Source: Smittium mucronatum
Taxonomy: Eukaryota; Kickxellomycota; Harpellomycetes; Harpellales; Legeriomycetaceae
Assembly: GCA_001953115.1 (NCBI GenBank)
Contig: LSSL01002854.1
Span: forward strand, 1-13,439
Length of the DNA: 13,439 bases
Reading direction: 5' to 3'
Shown here: positions 1-10,049 of the stretch, piece by piece
Layout: every line of letters starts with the position of its first letter
Numbering within the stretch: position 1 is the first letter of the stretch
The notes under the pieces: generated by a model
What the model was told of the DNA's origin: nothing
Seen by the model: only the letters and a program-made list of their open reading frames with translations
Database searches by the model: none
Made by a program: the position numbers and the translations under genes

Positions 1-2
1 AG

Positions 3-447
3 TTTTGGACGGTTCAACGCCTGGCCAATGCGAAAATCATCGACGGTAAATTTAAAAGTTTTTGCCCTTTTTGCAAAAAAGAAACACTCCAGAGACAATC
101 GAGCATCTATTTTTAGTGTGCGAAAAATGGAATAACGCCCGCAGAAATACAATTGAGCAATTTTTCGCTCAAAATAATAATTTTAGAGAAAGTTTTAGTG
201 ATTCTTCTTCCGATCCAGCTCAGTTGGAGTTGGTCGGAAAACTCCTTAGGGGGGAGTCTAAAAAATCTTTTTGTCAGCTCCGCGCTGACGAAGCCAGCCA
301 AATAATTGAACTGGGAATAGCGAAATTTTTGGATGGAATTCGTGTTGCCTGTCTATTAATACAGAAAGTATTAGTAGATCACCTGCCCCATTGAAACAAT
401 GCTCAGTGTGTACGGAGCTGCTAGAGCGGCGAAGCAGAGTTGTGTAG
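3..447 (+). pseudogene. Retrotransposon reverse transcriptase C-terminus with zf-RVT knuckle (copy 1, frameshifted)
   Basis: This is the C-terminal tail of a LINE-type ORF2 polyprotein; the polymerase and endonuclease domains lie off the left edge or are missing. The reading starts in the frame of base 3, with residues ending in CPFCKKE (60-83). It must then shift to the frame of base 86, which gives TPETIEHLFLVCEKW. Together these form a Cys-x2-Cys ... His-x4-Cys zinc knuckle of the zf-RVT type, normally placed just after the reverse transcriptase domain. The shift between about 83 and 89 equals one lost base or two gained ones. The second frame stays open to 394, but by comparison with copy 2 another base is missing near 362-369. 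Past that point the homologous frame runs from 370 to the TAG at 445-447 (ISRSPAPLKQC, then a Cys- and Arg-containing tail). Two frameshifts make it non-functional. Its codon use is richer in G+C than the rest of the window, as expected of a younger insertion. Assignment to non-LTR elements is firm; the clade is not determined. Confidence 0.8.
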
Positions 448-546
448 GAAATTTTTTCGAAAATTTCAACTTTTTTTTAAATTTTTTTAATAGTGTTTTT
501 GTTCATTTTTATTAAGTTTAAAAATAAATTCTGCGTAAAAAAAAAA
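448..546 (+). other. Retroelement 3' UTR and A10 tail of copy 1
   Basis: The sequence after the stop matches the equivalent part of copy 2 (870-952). Shared parts are a GAAATTTTTT-like start, GAAAATTTCAACTTTTT, and a 40-base block at 493-532 that aligns without gaps to 902-941 with seven differences. It ends in ten A residues (537-546), immediately followed by the truncated 5' edge of copy 2. In LINEs the 3' UTR and tail are what the reverse transcriptase recognises to start cDNA synthesis. That this block plays such a role here is inferred from its retention in all four copies. Confidence 0.65.
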
Positions 547-869
547 CGTACGTAGGAATACAGTTATAGATTTTTTTTTTCAAAATATAAAATTTCCAGA
601 AAGTGTAAGTGTTTCTCCTTCAGATCCAGCTCAGTTGGGGCAGATCGAAAAATTCCTTAGGGGGTGGGGAAGGGGGGTCTAAAAATTCTTTTTTAAAGCT
701 TTTTATTGATGCCACCAGCCAAATAACTGAACTGGAAACAGCGAAATTTTTGGATGGAATTCATGATGCCCGTCTATCAATACTGGAAGGTATTAATAAA
801 TCACCAGCCCCATTGAACGAACTCCCAGTGGCTATGGAGCTGATAGACATGCGGGGTTTAGCTGGGTAG
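547..869 (+). pseudogene. Retrotransposon reverse transcriptase C-terminus (copy 2, truncated and frameshifted)
   Basis: The 5' edge aligns directly to position 136 of copy 1 (CGTACGTAGGAATAC against CGCCCGCAGAAATAC), so the zinc knuckle is absent. The segment up to about 650 matches copy 1 in one frame (SPSDPAQLGQIEKFLRG). The G-rich stretch at 660-677 then carries about ten extra bases relative to copy 1 and breaks the frame. After it the homologous frame runs openly to the TAG at 867-869, with ATSQITELETAKFLDGIHD against the ASQIIELGIAKFLDGIR of copy 1. The uninterrupted frame of 86 codons starting at 609 joins an out-of-frame start to this true tail, so it should not be read as a real protein. 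No start codon or promoter belongs to it. It is a dead fragment, better preserved than copies 3 and 4. Confidence 0.75.
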
Positions 870-952
870 GAAATTTTTTTGAAAATTTCAACTTTTTATT
901 AGCGTTTTTGTTCGTTTTTGTTGAGTTTAAAAACGAATCCTACAAAATAAAT
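870..952 (+). other. Retroelement 3' UTR and degenerate A-rich tail of copy 2
   Basis: This is homologous to 448-546 in copy 1 but 15 bases shorter before the tail, mainly because a T-rich stretch after CAACTTTTT is shorter. It keeps the terminal block at 921-943 (TTGAGTTTAAAAACGAATCC, then TAC), followed by an A-rich tail with interspersed T (from 944). The three CpG sites in the 902-941 block are TG, CA and TA in copy 1. Confidence 0.6.
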
Positions 953-1358
953 AATTAAATAAGTCAAATCAGAATATTTTTTTTTGAGATTATTTGTTTT
1001 TAATAAAGAATCAACTGCTCTACTCCAGATTTACCTCAATTGGGGTGGGTATAAAAGCTTTTTTAGCGGAGGCCCAATAAAAAGCTTTTTTAATCTTCTC
1101 AATGATGTCCCCAAATAAATAATCGGGCTGGGAACAGATAGATCTCCGGGTAACATCGTGATACTTACCTATCTATGTTCAAAAATATTAATTGGTAACT
1201 AGCGATTTTACCCAATTTTTAATCGGTACAGAGATGAAATAATGTCATGGTAAGATTTGGATAGAAAATTCTTCCAAAAAATCCCAACTTTTTTCAAAAC
1301 CTAATAATCTAGATTATACTTATTTTATTGAATTCTTAATAAATTTTATGAAAAAAAA
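953..1358 (+). pseudogene. Heavily decayed retroelement 3' end (copy 3) with A8 tail
   Basis: No reading frame survives; the assignment rests on collinear nucleotide similarity to copy 2. CAGATTTACCTCAATTGGGG (1026-1045) matches CAGATCCAGCTCAGTTGGGG (621-640). TCAATGATGTCCCCAAATAA matches TTGATGCCACCAGCCAAATAA. GGGCTGGGAACAGA at about 1126-1139 matches GAACTGGAAACAGC. The TAG at 1262-1264 sits at the equivalent stop, followed by AAAATTCTTCCAAAAAATCC and CAACTTTTTT. The 3' block at 1328-1350 and an A8 tract (1351-1358) close the copy. Its tail starts exactly 407 bases after that of copy 2. The left edge is approximate because the first part is almost pure A/T. Many differences from copy 2 replace G or C with A or T. 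Confidence 0.6.
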
Positions 1359-1842
1359 CTCACGAATATTTTGAGCACTATTTAAGGTAATTGAGCGGGA
1401 TATTCTACTTTCGCAAAAAAGAGACACATATAAGACAATCTTACTTGTAGTTTGAAAAAATGTGACAACTTCTGTAGAAATAAAATTGTGATTTTTCAGC
1501 GATTTCAGAGTTTAATTTATCAATAGAGGTTTCTGGGAGTATATTGGAGCTGTTATAATGATTAGGTCTAAAAAATCCTTCTTTTAGCTCCAAATTGGCG
1601 ACTAAAATTATAATATTGAATTGATTTTTGATATATTTATCGGTGGAATTTATTAATTGTATACTAACAATAGAGGCTGCTAACGGAATAACGAAATCTC
1701 TTAATAAAAAACCAGTGAATAGAAAAATGTATAGCAAGGTTGAGTAAAATTTATTTAAAAAATCCATATCTTTTTATGGAACTTTTAGTCGGTTTTTTCA
1801 TTAATCATTATCGAGTTATTGATAAATCCCGTTAAAAAATAA
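1359..1842 (+). pseudogene. Heavily decayed retroelement 3' end including the zf-RVT region (copy 4)
   Basis: This copy begins further upstream in the element than copies 2 and 3. GCAAAAAAGAGACAC at 1413 aligns to GCAAAAAAGAAACAC at 73 of copy 1, inside the zinc-knuckle coding region. AGACAATC then aligns with AGACAATC, and TCTGTAGAAATA with CCGCAGAAATA. AGGTCTAAAAAATCCTTCTT (about 1565-1584) aligns with GAGTCTAAAAAATCTTTTTG. The equivalent stop is TAA at 1745-1747, followed by a 3' UTR and terminal block (1811-1833) and an A-tract from 1834. Translation in the homologous frame hits several stops, so it is long dead. An open frame of 108 codons exists on the opposite strand (1767-1441), but it is fully explained as the antisense of this relic and has no recognisable protein. 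Bases 1359-1412 match copy 1 only weakly, so the left edge is uncertain. Confidence 0.6.
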
Positions 1843-2327
1843 TCTTGATATATTTTTCAATATCTCAAATTTTTACATTTTTAAGGTATTCACATTTCTT
1901 GAAATAAAGAAAGTTCAAAAATGGTGCTCAGTTTTTGTAAAAGAGCCTCCAAAGTTCTTATCTCCTCCTTTAATTAGGTTAGTTTTTTATGACAGGTAAA
2001 AATGTAATATTAAAAAAATAATTTTTAAATAAGACAACAATTTAACTTGAAAAAATCGATTTAATCTTAATAATCACTAATTCAATCCATTAAAATCGCG
2101 TATAAAGTGATTAAAACTCGAATAATTTTTAAAACATAATAGTTTATAACAACTTGTATATTTTTTAAGTTTGCTAATGGAAATTGACAAATTTTATCCT
2201 CTTGAAAATAATTAAATGATTTGATACAAATAAAATGATCGATACAAAATTAATAAATATCGTCATTAGCTGGACAAAAAAAAGCTACATTAGATGAAAT
2301 TACATCCTTCATTTATATAATTGGCAA

Positions 2328-2347
2328 TTTTCTTTTCTTTTCTTTTC
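2328..2347 (+). repeat. (TTTTC)4 microsatellite
   Basis: Four perfect copies of TTTTC occur in a row in the A/T-rich desert. No neighbouring gene or motif gives it a role; replication slippage explains it. Confidence 0.9.
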
Positions 2348-5300
2348 TTGATGGTTATAAATAAACAAGATGGAATTTTTCATAATTAAAATAAAAGACT
2401 TTGGGTTCTTTACAAGATCAATTATGAAAAAAATTTGAATCCTTTTTAAAAATTAATCGCAAAATAATCAAAATATATATAATAGAAAGAAATATTGCTT
2501 TCTCTTTTTTTTGTATTTAAATAGCCGGCTTCAGGATTGTTGGTATACTACTAATTAACATACTTGACATTTCTTATACTTTTTTACCAATAAATAGAAA
2601 GATTTAAGATTTAAATTTTTTGATGCATAATTTTAATAAATACACAAATATCATTTGTAAATACAAACTTAATCATGCAAAATTATAGACAGGGAAGGTA
2701 GACTAAATGGCGGTATGAGAATATTCATGGCACCAAATATCCAGCTTTTGATCGAAAATCATAACTATTTGTTAATTTTTTAGTCGAGTTTTATTTTTAT
2801 TTTCAGACTCCTAATTATGTGTTATTGTAATTATGTTTTGTATCAGAATAGTTTTGAACTTTTTTTTTTTAAATTTACTATAAAACACTTATTTAAATTT
2901 ATTGAGAATTATAGATTGCTAAATTTATAAAAATTTAATTTAATTTGAGTTTTTTTATTCTTTTTGCGTATATTTATCTATTTTCATAAATTTGCATTAA
3001 TTTTCCTCATTAAAACCTCAAATGATATTATAAGTTTTAGGATATATTTTTTATTCCTTTTTTGTAAAAACAGTGTGAAAAATGATGTGTCTAATTTATA
3101 AATGGAAAAACTGTATGCTTACCTAGATTTTTAAACTAATAAAATTAAACATTATCGAAAAAACTTGATCTTTTTTCGATATTACCAATTCCTAATTTTT
3201 TCATCTAAATTTTAATTCTTTGTCTCAAGATTTTTTAAATAACCGGATTTTTTTTCTTGAAAATTATTAGATGTACTAAAAATTATAATTTAAAACTTAT
3301 GGAAATTATTTTTTTGTTATCTGTGATAAATTAAAAATGGAATAGTTGCTGTATAAAGTATTTGTAATTATTTTTTCTTTTATATAACACACTACCCTAG
3401 TAAATATAATGAATAGCTAGAAATTTACTTATTTTAATAAAAATATTAAGGACTATTTCAATGAATTAAAAAATTCTTTAACTGTTTTTTCAATATCTAT
3501 ACAATTTTAGATTCACAATATTCCTATTAAAATATATATTTGAAATTATTATAGAATAACAAATATATTTATACTAGCATAATAAATTGATAATATGGTT
3601 AATTAAAAAATCTATGAATTTATATTTAAGAAATTAGATGTAAAAATAATGCAAAAAAATGATTGAATTCTATTAGCATAAAAACATAAGTAATTTTTTA
3701 ATTTTTTTAGATTAAATTGGGACAAGTAGTTATTAGAAAGTATCTTTTTTAAAATTTTAGGATAATTCTGTATTTTTTATCATCATTAAACAGATATAAC
3801 AAAAAATTTCCATAATTAAGTTGTTTCAAATTGAAATTGAAATTTTTTTAAATAATCAAAAAAATATCTGTAGTTAAAATAACGATGAAAATTTTCTTTC
3901 AAAAAATAAGATACGTCAAAATAATTTTTTCTCTAATTCCTGCTACAGAGTTAGAATTTAGTCAAATTTTTGAATTAAATTAATTAGAAGAAATAAAAAT
4001 TAAGTACGGTTGGAATTTTTTCAACTCTGGATTTAAACAAATAACTATACTTTTGAAGATGTGAGGAGTAAGCAAAACACCCTGAAACATAATTAAAATT
4101 TCCCAGAAAAATATATTCACAAAATTAGATAAAATTTGACGTATGTTTTTCGATTTATAAATTTGATTTGTTTATAAAATGTATCTATTATCGAATAATC
4201 TATGTAAATAAAATTCAAATATTCAATTTCCAAATTGATTATTAGTAATAAAAATAGCAAAAATTGAGGTATACCCCACAATTATTTTTTTACAGAAACC
4301 TATATACAAGCTCAGCTTAAAAAATCCAGATGTAAAAAAGCCATATACATCGATTTGAAATTTAATTCTAAAAGGATTACTCCAACAAAAAAAGGTCAAA
4401 GCAATCTCCATTTATTTTAGTTAATAAAGAATTAATTTGCAATATTTCAAAAAGGTCTTATTTTTAATTGCTTTAGCATTCCATAAAATTATCATCAAGT
4501 TGGATAATTAAGTTTCACTGCAGTTAAATTTTTTACAAGAAATAATCAATAAGTTTTTAGAAGTTCTGTACAATAAATAAATAATAAATTCAGATACCAT
4601 ATCAATTTTAGTGTTCACTTAAATATGCTATTGAATATATAGTTAAATTCTATTTTTAAAAATAACTAATATTAGCTAGAAGTTATAAATATGGAACTTT
4701 TCCCTTAGAAATTCAAAATTATAAATAATGAAGTGGAAAAGCTAAGTTTTTATATATTTTATATATTTTAAAATTCACTTGATATTTATCAAAATGTTTA
4801 TTTTTTTTTCTTTATTGATAATTTTTATTTTTTATGACTCTAAAATTGATAAGATACTTTTACGCATTCTTGTTCTAATTTATTCGTAATACCTTTAATT
4901 CCATAAGAAATATGTATGATATAACATAAGATTTATTTTTGCTATTAAATATTGATTAATAGAACATAAAATATTATTTGAGATTTCAGTTTTTTCAGTC
5001 AGAACTATTAGATAATTATATACTAAATATAATTTTTATTTTTATGATATAGCACTAAATATTACATTAAAAATTTTGTACTTAATTTATTTTAGTTTTT
5101 ATAAATTTAATATCAATATTTTTCAAGTTTATATATTTATTGTTGGCATTTTATAATTATAAGTCAAAAAAATTTAAACCCAAATATAAATATCATTTAA
5201 ACGATTTATTATGATAATTTTTATAAGTAGTTCTATTTTATGAATGATTATTTACTAAATCGTATCTTTAATTATAATCCCAATTATTGAAATTTTTATA

Positions 5301-8300
5301 AAAGAATATTTTAATAAAAACTTTCTTATAAATTAAATAAAACCAATCTTATTACTAAGAGGAGAAAGTAAAGATAAATTTTTTGTATTATAGAAGAAAA
5401 AAATTTTGTACTTTTTTTATGAAGCAATAAAAAAAGAGTCTCAAGGGGTCAAAAACTGGAATTCAGAGACAGAAAAAAGAATTGTATTTAGATATTATTT
5501 TAACGATTTAAAAATTTAAATTACAGTAGCTTGGAGAATTTCACTTCAAGATAGTGAAAAAAGGTGAAACTAAGACTAGAAAATCACCTTTTTTATTCGT
5601 AAATTTATGAATAAGCCCCTTTTATTTTACATTAATATCGATTCTAAGCTATATATTTTATATTTTGAAGTATTTTTTAGTAATTCTGGAAAAAAATTTA
5701 AAAAAAAATACTCTCAATATTAGATCTAAAAAAACTTTACTATCTAAATTAAATATTGGACTTTTTTTCAGTTTTTCCAAAAATCTTACTAAAAATTAAA
5801 CAAATGAAATACCCACCAACTTTATTTTTACCCTATACTAGAGATCAAATAAATTTTAATTATATTTTTCCACTTTAATCAAATAAAATAAGGATAAAAA
5901 ACTATTTTTAAGTATTTTATAAAAAATCAAATGGGGATTGGAATAACATTTCCACAACTCCTTAAATTTTTTTTCATGAAATTTTAAAGAAGATCGATTA
6001 AAGAATTTTTTTTAGTAATATTGATAGTAAATTTTGACAATAAAATATATTATTTTGAGAGTTTGATGAAGGCAATCACAGTGTTTAATATATTTTGATA
6101 CCTGTAATAAAATATTTCTTTTATAAAAAAATACAAATATTAAATTAATTGATTTTTTCGATATTAATAATTTTTATCTTTATATAGTCCCATCTTTAAT
6201 ATACTGTTTTAATGATATATATTAACTTTTAAAAAAACTGAATATATATATTATTATAAACTAAAATAATTAATAAGGATAAATTATTTTTTTGATTTTA
6301 AGTATCAATAAAATTACGCCGTTTTTCATCAGAAAATCTTATTGGGAAATTCTAAAAAAATAATTATGAATGTTTGTAAGAGTTGAAGATCAAAATTTTT
6401 TTTTAAAAAAAAAGAATATTTTACATTTAAAAATACTCATATATTTTTAAATAATCACATTTTGATTTTTTTTCTTCTAAGAGGTTTTTAAAATAGAAAA
6501 AAAAGTTATATTATTAAATACCCTTATTAATTTAATCCTGAATTTGTTTTATCGAAATTCTATCAGAATATTTATTATTTAAAATTTTCAAAACTTATAT
6601 GTTATAAAAAAAAATTTCCTAATAAGTATGTACTTTGCTTCAATATATTTCATATGAAACCAAAAAACTTGTAAAATTGGTTTATTTATCAAAAATATTC
6701 GTCCCCTGATAAAAAATTTAAGAATATAAATGTATTTTTTACCTTTCCGATTCTTTCTGGAAAAAATTTAACATAATTTATTTCAGAGCTTTTATAAGGC
6801 TTTATATATTCAACCAGACAATAAAGCTGAAATCCCACTTTTGTTAAAAATGAATAATTAAGCGATGGGTCTCCAATAATTATATTCCGTAATATTGAAG
6901 TACATCTATTTATATATTACCAAGTTTTTCTTTACTAATTATTCCCAACAGGATATCAAAATAATTCTGAATTTTTTTTAACTTCTTTTAACAGATACCT
7001 ATAAGTACCTGAATACTGATTATAGCTAAAATTGACTCTTTAGTAAATATATTTACTAATTTGAAACAAATAAAGACTTTTCTTTTGAATTTAGAGCAAA
7101 TATTCTGAACTATAATTATAGAAAATGAGTTGAATTAAGAATTTTTTGTTGACAAGTAATGGTTGTGTGAATATAAGTATACCGCAATCTAACTATTAGT
7201 TTAAAAATACGTAATAAAATGATTGATTTCACATATGAAAAAATAGAAATCCAAGATTATTTTTTTCTTTTTCTTGTGTTTCAGAAAATTTAGAACTCAT
7301 TAATAACTCCCTTATTATTGTTTTTTCTAATATATTATGCCATTTTTAGCAAAGTGGCTGATAAAAATTACTGATTTCAAACAACTCATTAAAAAATATA
7401 TATATTCCAAGAAAACTATATCAGCTTGGTTTTTTTTACACTAAGACAATCGTTTTTTAGATAAAATTTACACTTTAATCGTCTTAAAAATACTTGTGAA
7501 CCTTCAAGAACCATTAGTTTCTTTTGAAAAATAAAAATAAAAAGTTCAATTAACTGTATCAAAAGGGAAAAAATACGCATAACACGCAGTAATACTGAAT
7601 TTTCCATATAATCTATAAAAAAAACCCTCCAAGAACCAAGTTTTTAAAGAGAATTGTTTTAATTATGAAGAATATAACGGTTTAAATAAATTCAAAAACA
7701 TAATTTGTAGTTTTTACGAAATATTTCTTTATATTTTGAAAAAAAAAATGGAAAAAAATAGGTCCGGAAAATTTCGAGGATAGATTTCAGTTCCTCAAAA
7801 ACTTAGAGGTCGAATAATATGTGAAATGTTTTTATAAAGACGAAACAAAAACTTTCAATAAACTAAACTAATTTAAAAATGGTGATAATAATATCATTCT
7901 GTCAAATAACATTATAAAAAGTTAAATTCCTTGCAAAGAGTAGTATAATAAAGCAATCAAGATCAATATGACCTAAATTTTACAATAGAATACTAATAAT
8001 CACGGGAAAATCGCGGATAAAATGGCTATTTTTCTGATAAGGCCCGAATAATTTAAATTTGAGAAAATTATATGGAATTTTTTTAAAGGAAATAATTAAA
8101 TAACATCAATAGGTTAAAGGGGTGAATTTTGGGTATTATAATATCTTACTTAAGAAAAAAAAATTCTCAAAACTCTTTTTAGTCTGTTAAAATTATTCTA
8201 ATAGAATTATAATATTTATTTGGTTAAATTTTATAGTAGAAGACAAAAATCTGTTTTTTTTTTTAACCATAAATTATTAGAACCATAAAAAATCCTTTCT

Positions 8301-8468
8301 ATATATCCAATAAAGATGTTTTTTAAACACAATTTTTTATTATGGGGGTTATTTTCCAAATATTTTTGGATAAAATTTAATTTTGATTGTTTTTTTTTTA
8401 CCAAATTAATTTAAATAAGCGTCTTTGCTCCATTTTTTCTCGAAAAAAATTCATAATAACCGTTTTTA

Positions 8469-8486
8469 ATATATATATATATATAT
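8469..8486 (+). repeat. (AT)9 microsatellite
   Basis: Nine perfect AT dinucleotides follow a T-run. The tract is self-complementary and could extrude a cruciform, but nothing beside it suggests a function. Confidence 0.9.
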
Positions 8487-10016
8487 TCTATTTTTGCAGA
8501 TATTAAACCTTTCTTAAGCCAAATTAAAAAAAAATCCAATCTATTTGATTAAAAATGGATATGACTTAGTATAGATAATGCCCATTTAAAACAATTAAAG
8601 TCGATTCGAAGAATAATAGTGCTAAATTTTTGGAGGCGATTTTAATTAAAAAAAGATTGGAGAGCAAAAATGAAACAAAAAATACCAAGTGATTACAAAT
8701 AAAATAAATTTTAAAGAAGAAAAAATAATAAAAATTAGTAAAAATATAAAAAAAGGTACAACTTTTATGTTTCTATAGCCCCAAATGTAATGTAATGTAG
8801 TTGAGCTGAATCGAATCTGTTATTAAAATTTTAAAGTGGGAGACATACATTTATCACACTTAAGGATTAATTTTTTAGTAATATTAGTTTACGTACATCT
8901 CTATTTTCGGGCTTTCTATTTCATCAGAAATTTTTATTGATTTTTATCCTCATTATTAACCTATTTTACTTTATAAACAGTTTAATTTTTGATTTCTGAT
9001 TTTATTAACGATTAATCATTCTTGATAGGAGTAATAATGGATGAATAAGAAAAACAATAAAGTGATTTAGTCCCAGGAAAATTGAGTTTGAGTTTTTAGA
9101 TTTTTGGGCAGTATCTTTAATTTTTGGAAACAAAGAATATTTTGGATTGAGATAATCTTATATATAAAGCTTAATTTATGAATCTTATGAACTAAATATT
9201 AAATAGGATACTTTACTTTTATTTATTTTTGATTTGAAATTTGAAATTACCAAATTTGACAAACCATAAATCATATTTACGCTTGATCCTATGGTTTTAG
9301 AATGGTTTTACCACTAAATTATGATTTTTTTTTGCCTAAATATTCTTCTAATGAATAAATTTAAATAAATTTTATCTATAAATATAATAAACTTTCCTGA
9401 ATCAGAAAAATAAAAAAAATTGCGGCATATTACATTTTTTTAATATTTTTATTCGTTAGGTTTACTTGACTCCGCTATATATGAGTTCCTTTTGTAACGA
9501 AAGTTTTTAGGGTTAAATTGCTAATATTTTCTGGGGACAGAACAACGAATCAAATTCAAAATAAAAAAATTCCAAGAGCTTTTTGAAAGTAAGAAATATA
9601 TTTTGCCTGATTTTAGAATCAAAAATCTGAGCCTTATTCAACTAACTTACTTTTACCGCCTTTATTACACCCTCCACCCTTTGGACTCTTTTTTAGAGAT
9701 TTTTAATAAATATATACTGTAGTTATAGGAAAATCATGAGCGTTAATTATGTTTTAGTCGTCATCACTATTTTCATAGGAGACAGTTATCACATATCTAA
9801 CTGATTAAAGATTTATTTTTTTAAATGCCACTTTTTTTTAGACTGAGGCGTTATTGTTGATTTAATCGATAAAAAACTTCGAAGAGACATTTTTTGTTAT
9901 CTTAATTAATTTCTAATATATCTCTTTAAATAATTTAAACAGGTAATCAGTGTAATGATCCATACTTTTCTGTAATTTTCAAAAAAAAATCACTAAAAGA
10001 AGGGTTCTAATTATAA

Positions 10017-10034
10017 TTTTATTATTATTATTAT
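10017..10034 (+). repeat. Short TTA/ATT trinucleotide tract
   Basis: About five ATT units lie just left of the first C-tract (10050-10061). This is ordinary slippage sequence. Confidence 0.75.
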
Positions 10035-10049
10035 AAAGAATTAAGTAAA

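Larger units (their letters stand above)
1..1842 (+). mobile_element. Head-to-tail array of four 5'-truncated non-LTR retrotransposon 3' ends
   Basis: Four copies of one LINE 3' end lie in the same orientation with no unrelated sequence evident between them. Equivalent landmarks recur. The stop codon of the reverse transcriptase remnant is at 445, 867, 1262 and 1745. A conserved block before the tail is at 512-536, 921-943, 1328-1350 and 1811-1833. The A-tract starts at 537, 944, 1351 and 1834. A-tract spacing is 407, 407 and 483 bases. The first copy runs off the left edge of the window, so its true 5' extent is unknown. 5' truncation and an A-rich 3' end are typical of target-primed reverse transcription. 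The equal spacing of the first three tails argues for tandem duplication of one truncated unit, with the longer copy 4 as an older or separate member. Copies 3 and 4 were found by alignment by eye, so their outer edges are approximate. Confidence 0.8.
1843..9640. other. Gene desert, extremely A+T-rich, no supported gene
   Basis: Nearly 8 kb holds no open frame longer than about 63 codons on either strand, which is near the chance level at this composition. The frames at 4411-4223 (minus) and 7607-7416 (minus) have low-complexity, Phe/Ile/Lys-rich translations and match nothing recognisable. I see no tRNA cloverleaf, rRNA core or conserved small RNA. The content is A- and T-homopolymers, a few short microsatellites listed separately, and scattered slightly G+C-richer patches (for example 2685-2760, 5435-5470, 7760-7830 and 7995-8055) that could be old element remnants but cannot be assigned with confidence. 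Confidence 0.7.

Noticed and set aside
1226..1240. TACAGAGATGAA resembling the ACAGAGA box of U6 snRNA
   Set aside because: The surrounding U6 sequence is absent, and the stretch aligns with the retroelement tail (CTATGGAGCTGATAGACATG in copy 2).
1441..1767. 108-codon open frame on the minus strand
   Set aside because: It lies antisense to retroelement copy 4, its translation is hydrophobic and low-complexity with no recognised family, and alignment to copy 1 explains the sequence better.
2524..2529. GCCGGC palindrome and a nearby TACTAAT branch-point-like string (about 2549-2555)
   Set aside because: These are isolated short strings with no 5' splice site, 3' splice site or exon coding sequence around them.
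4223..4411. 62-codon minus-strand frame, with a plus-strand frame of about 53 codons broken by one stop over the same patch
   Set aside because: The patch is slightly less A/T-rich than its surroundings, but neither translation resembles a known protein and both lengths are within chance for this composition.
5557..5594. 11-bp inverted repeat (AAAAAAGGTGA / TCACCTTTTTT) with a 16-base loop
   Set aside because: It is mostly an A-run paired to a T-run. A few such stems are expected by chance, and no gene or element edge adjoins it.
7416..7607. 63-codon minus-strand frame beginning with ATG
   Set aside because: It has chance length, low-complexity content, no conserved motif and no neighbouring gene.
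7498..7645. Imperfect direct repeat (ACCTTCAAGAACCA and ACCCTCCAAGAACCA)
   Set aside because: It is a single short pair about 126 bp apart with no extension on either side, within what chance or an old local duplication would give.
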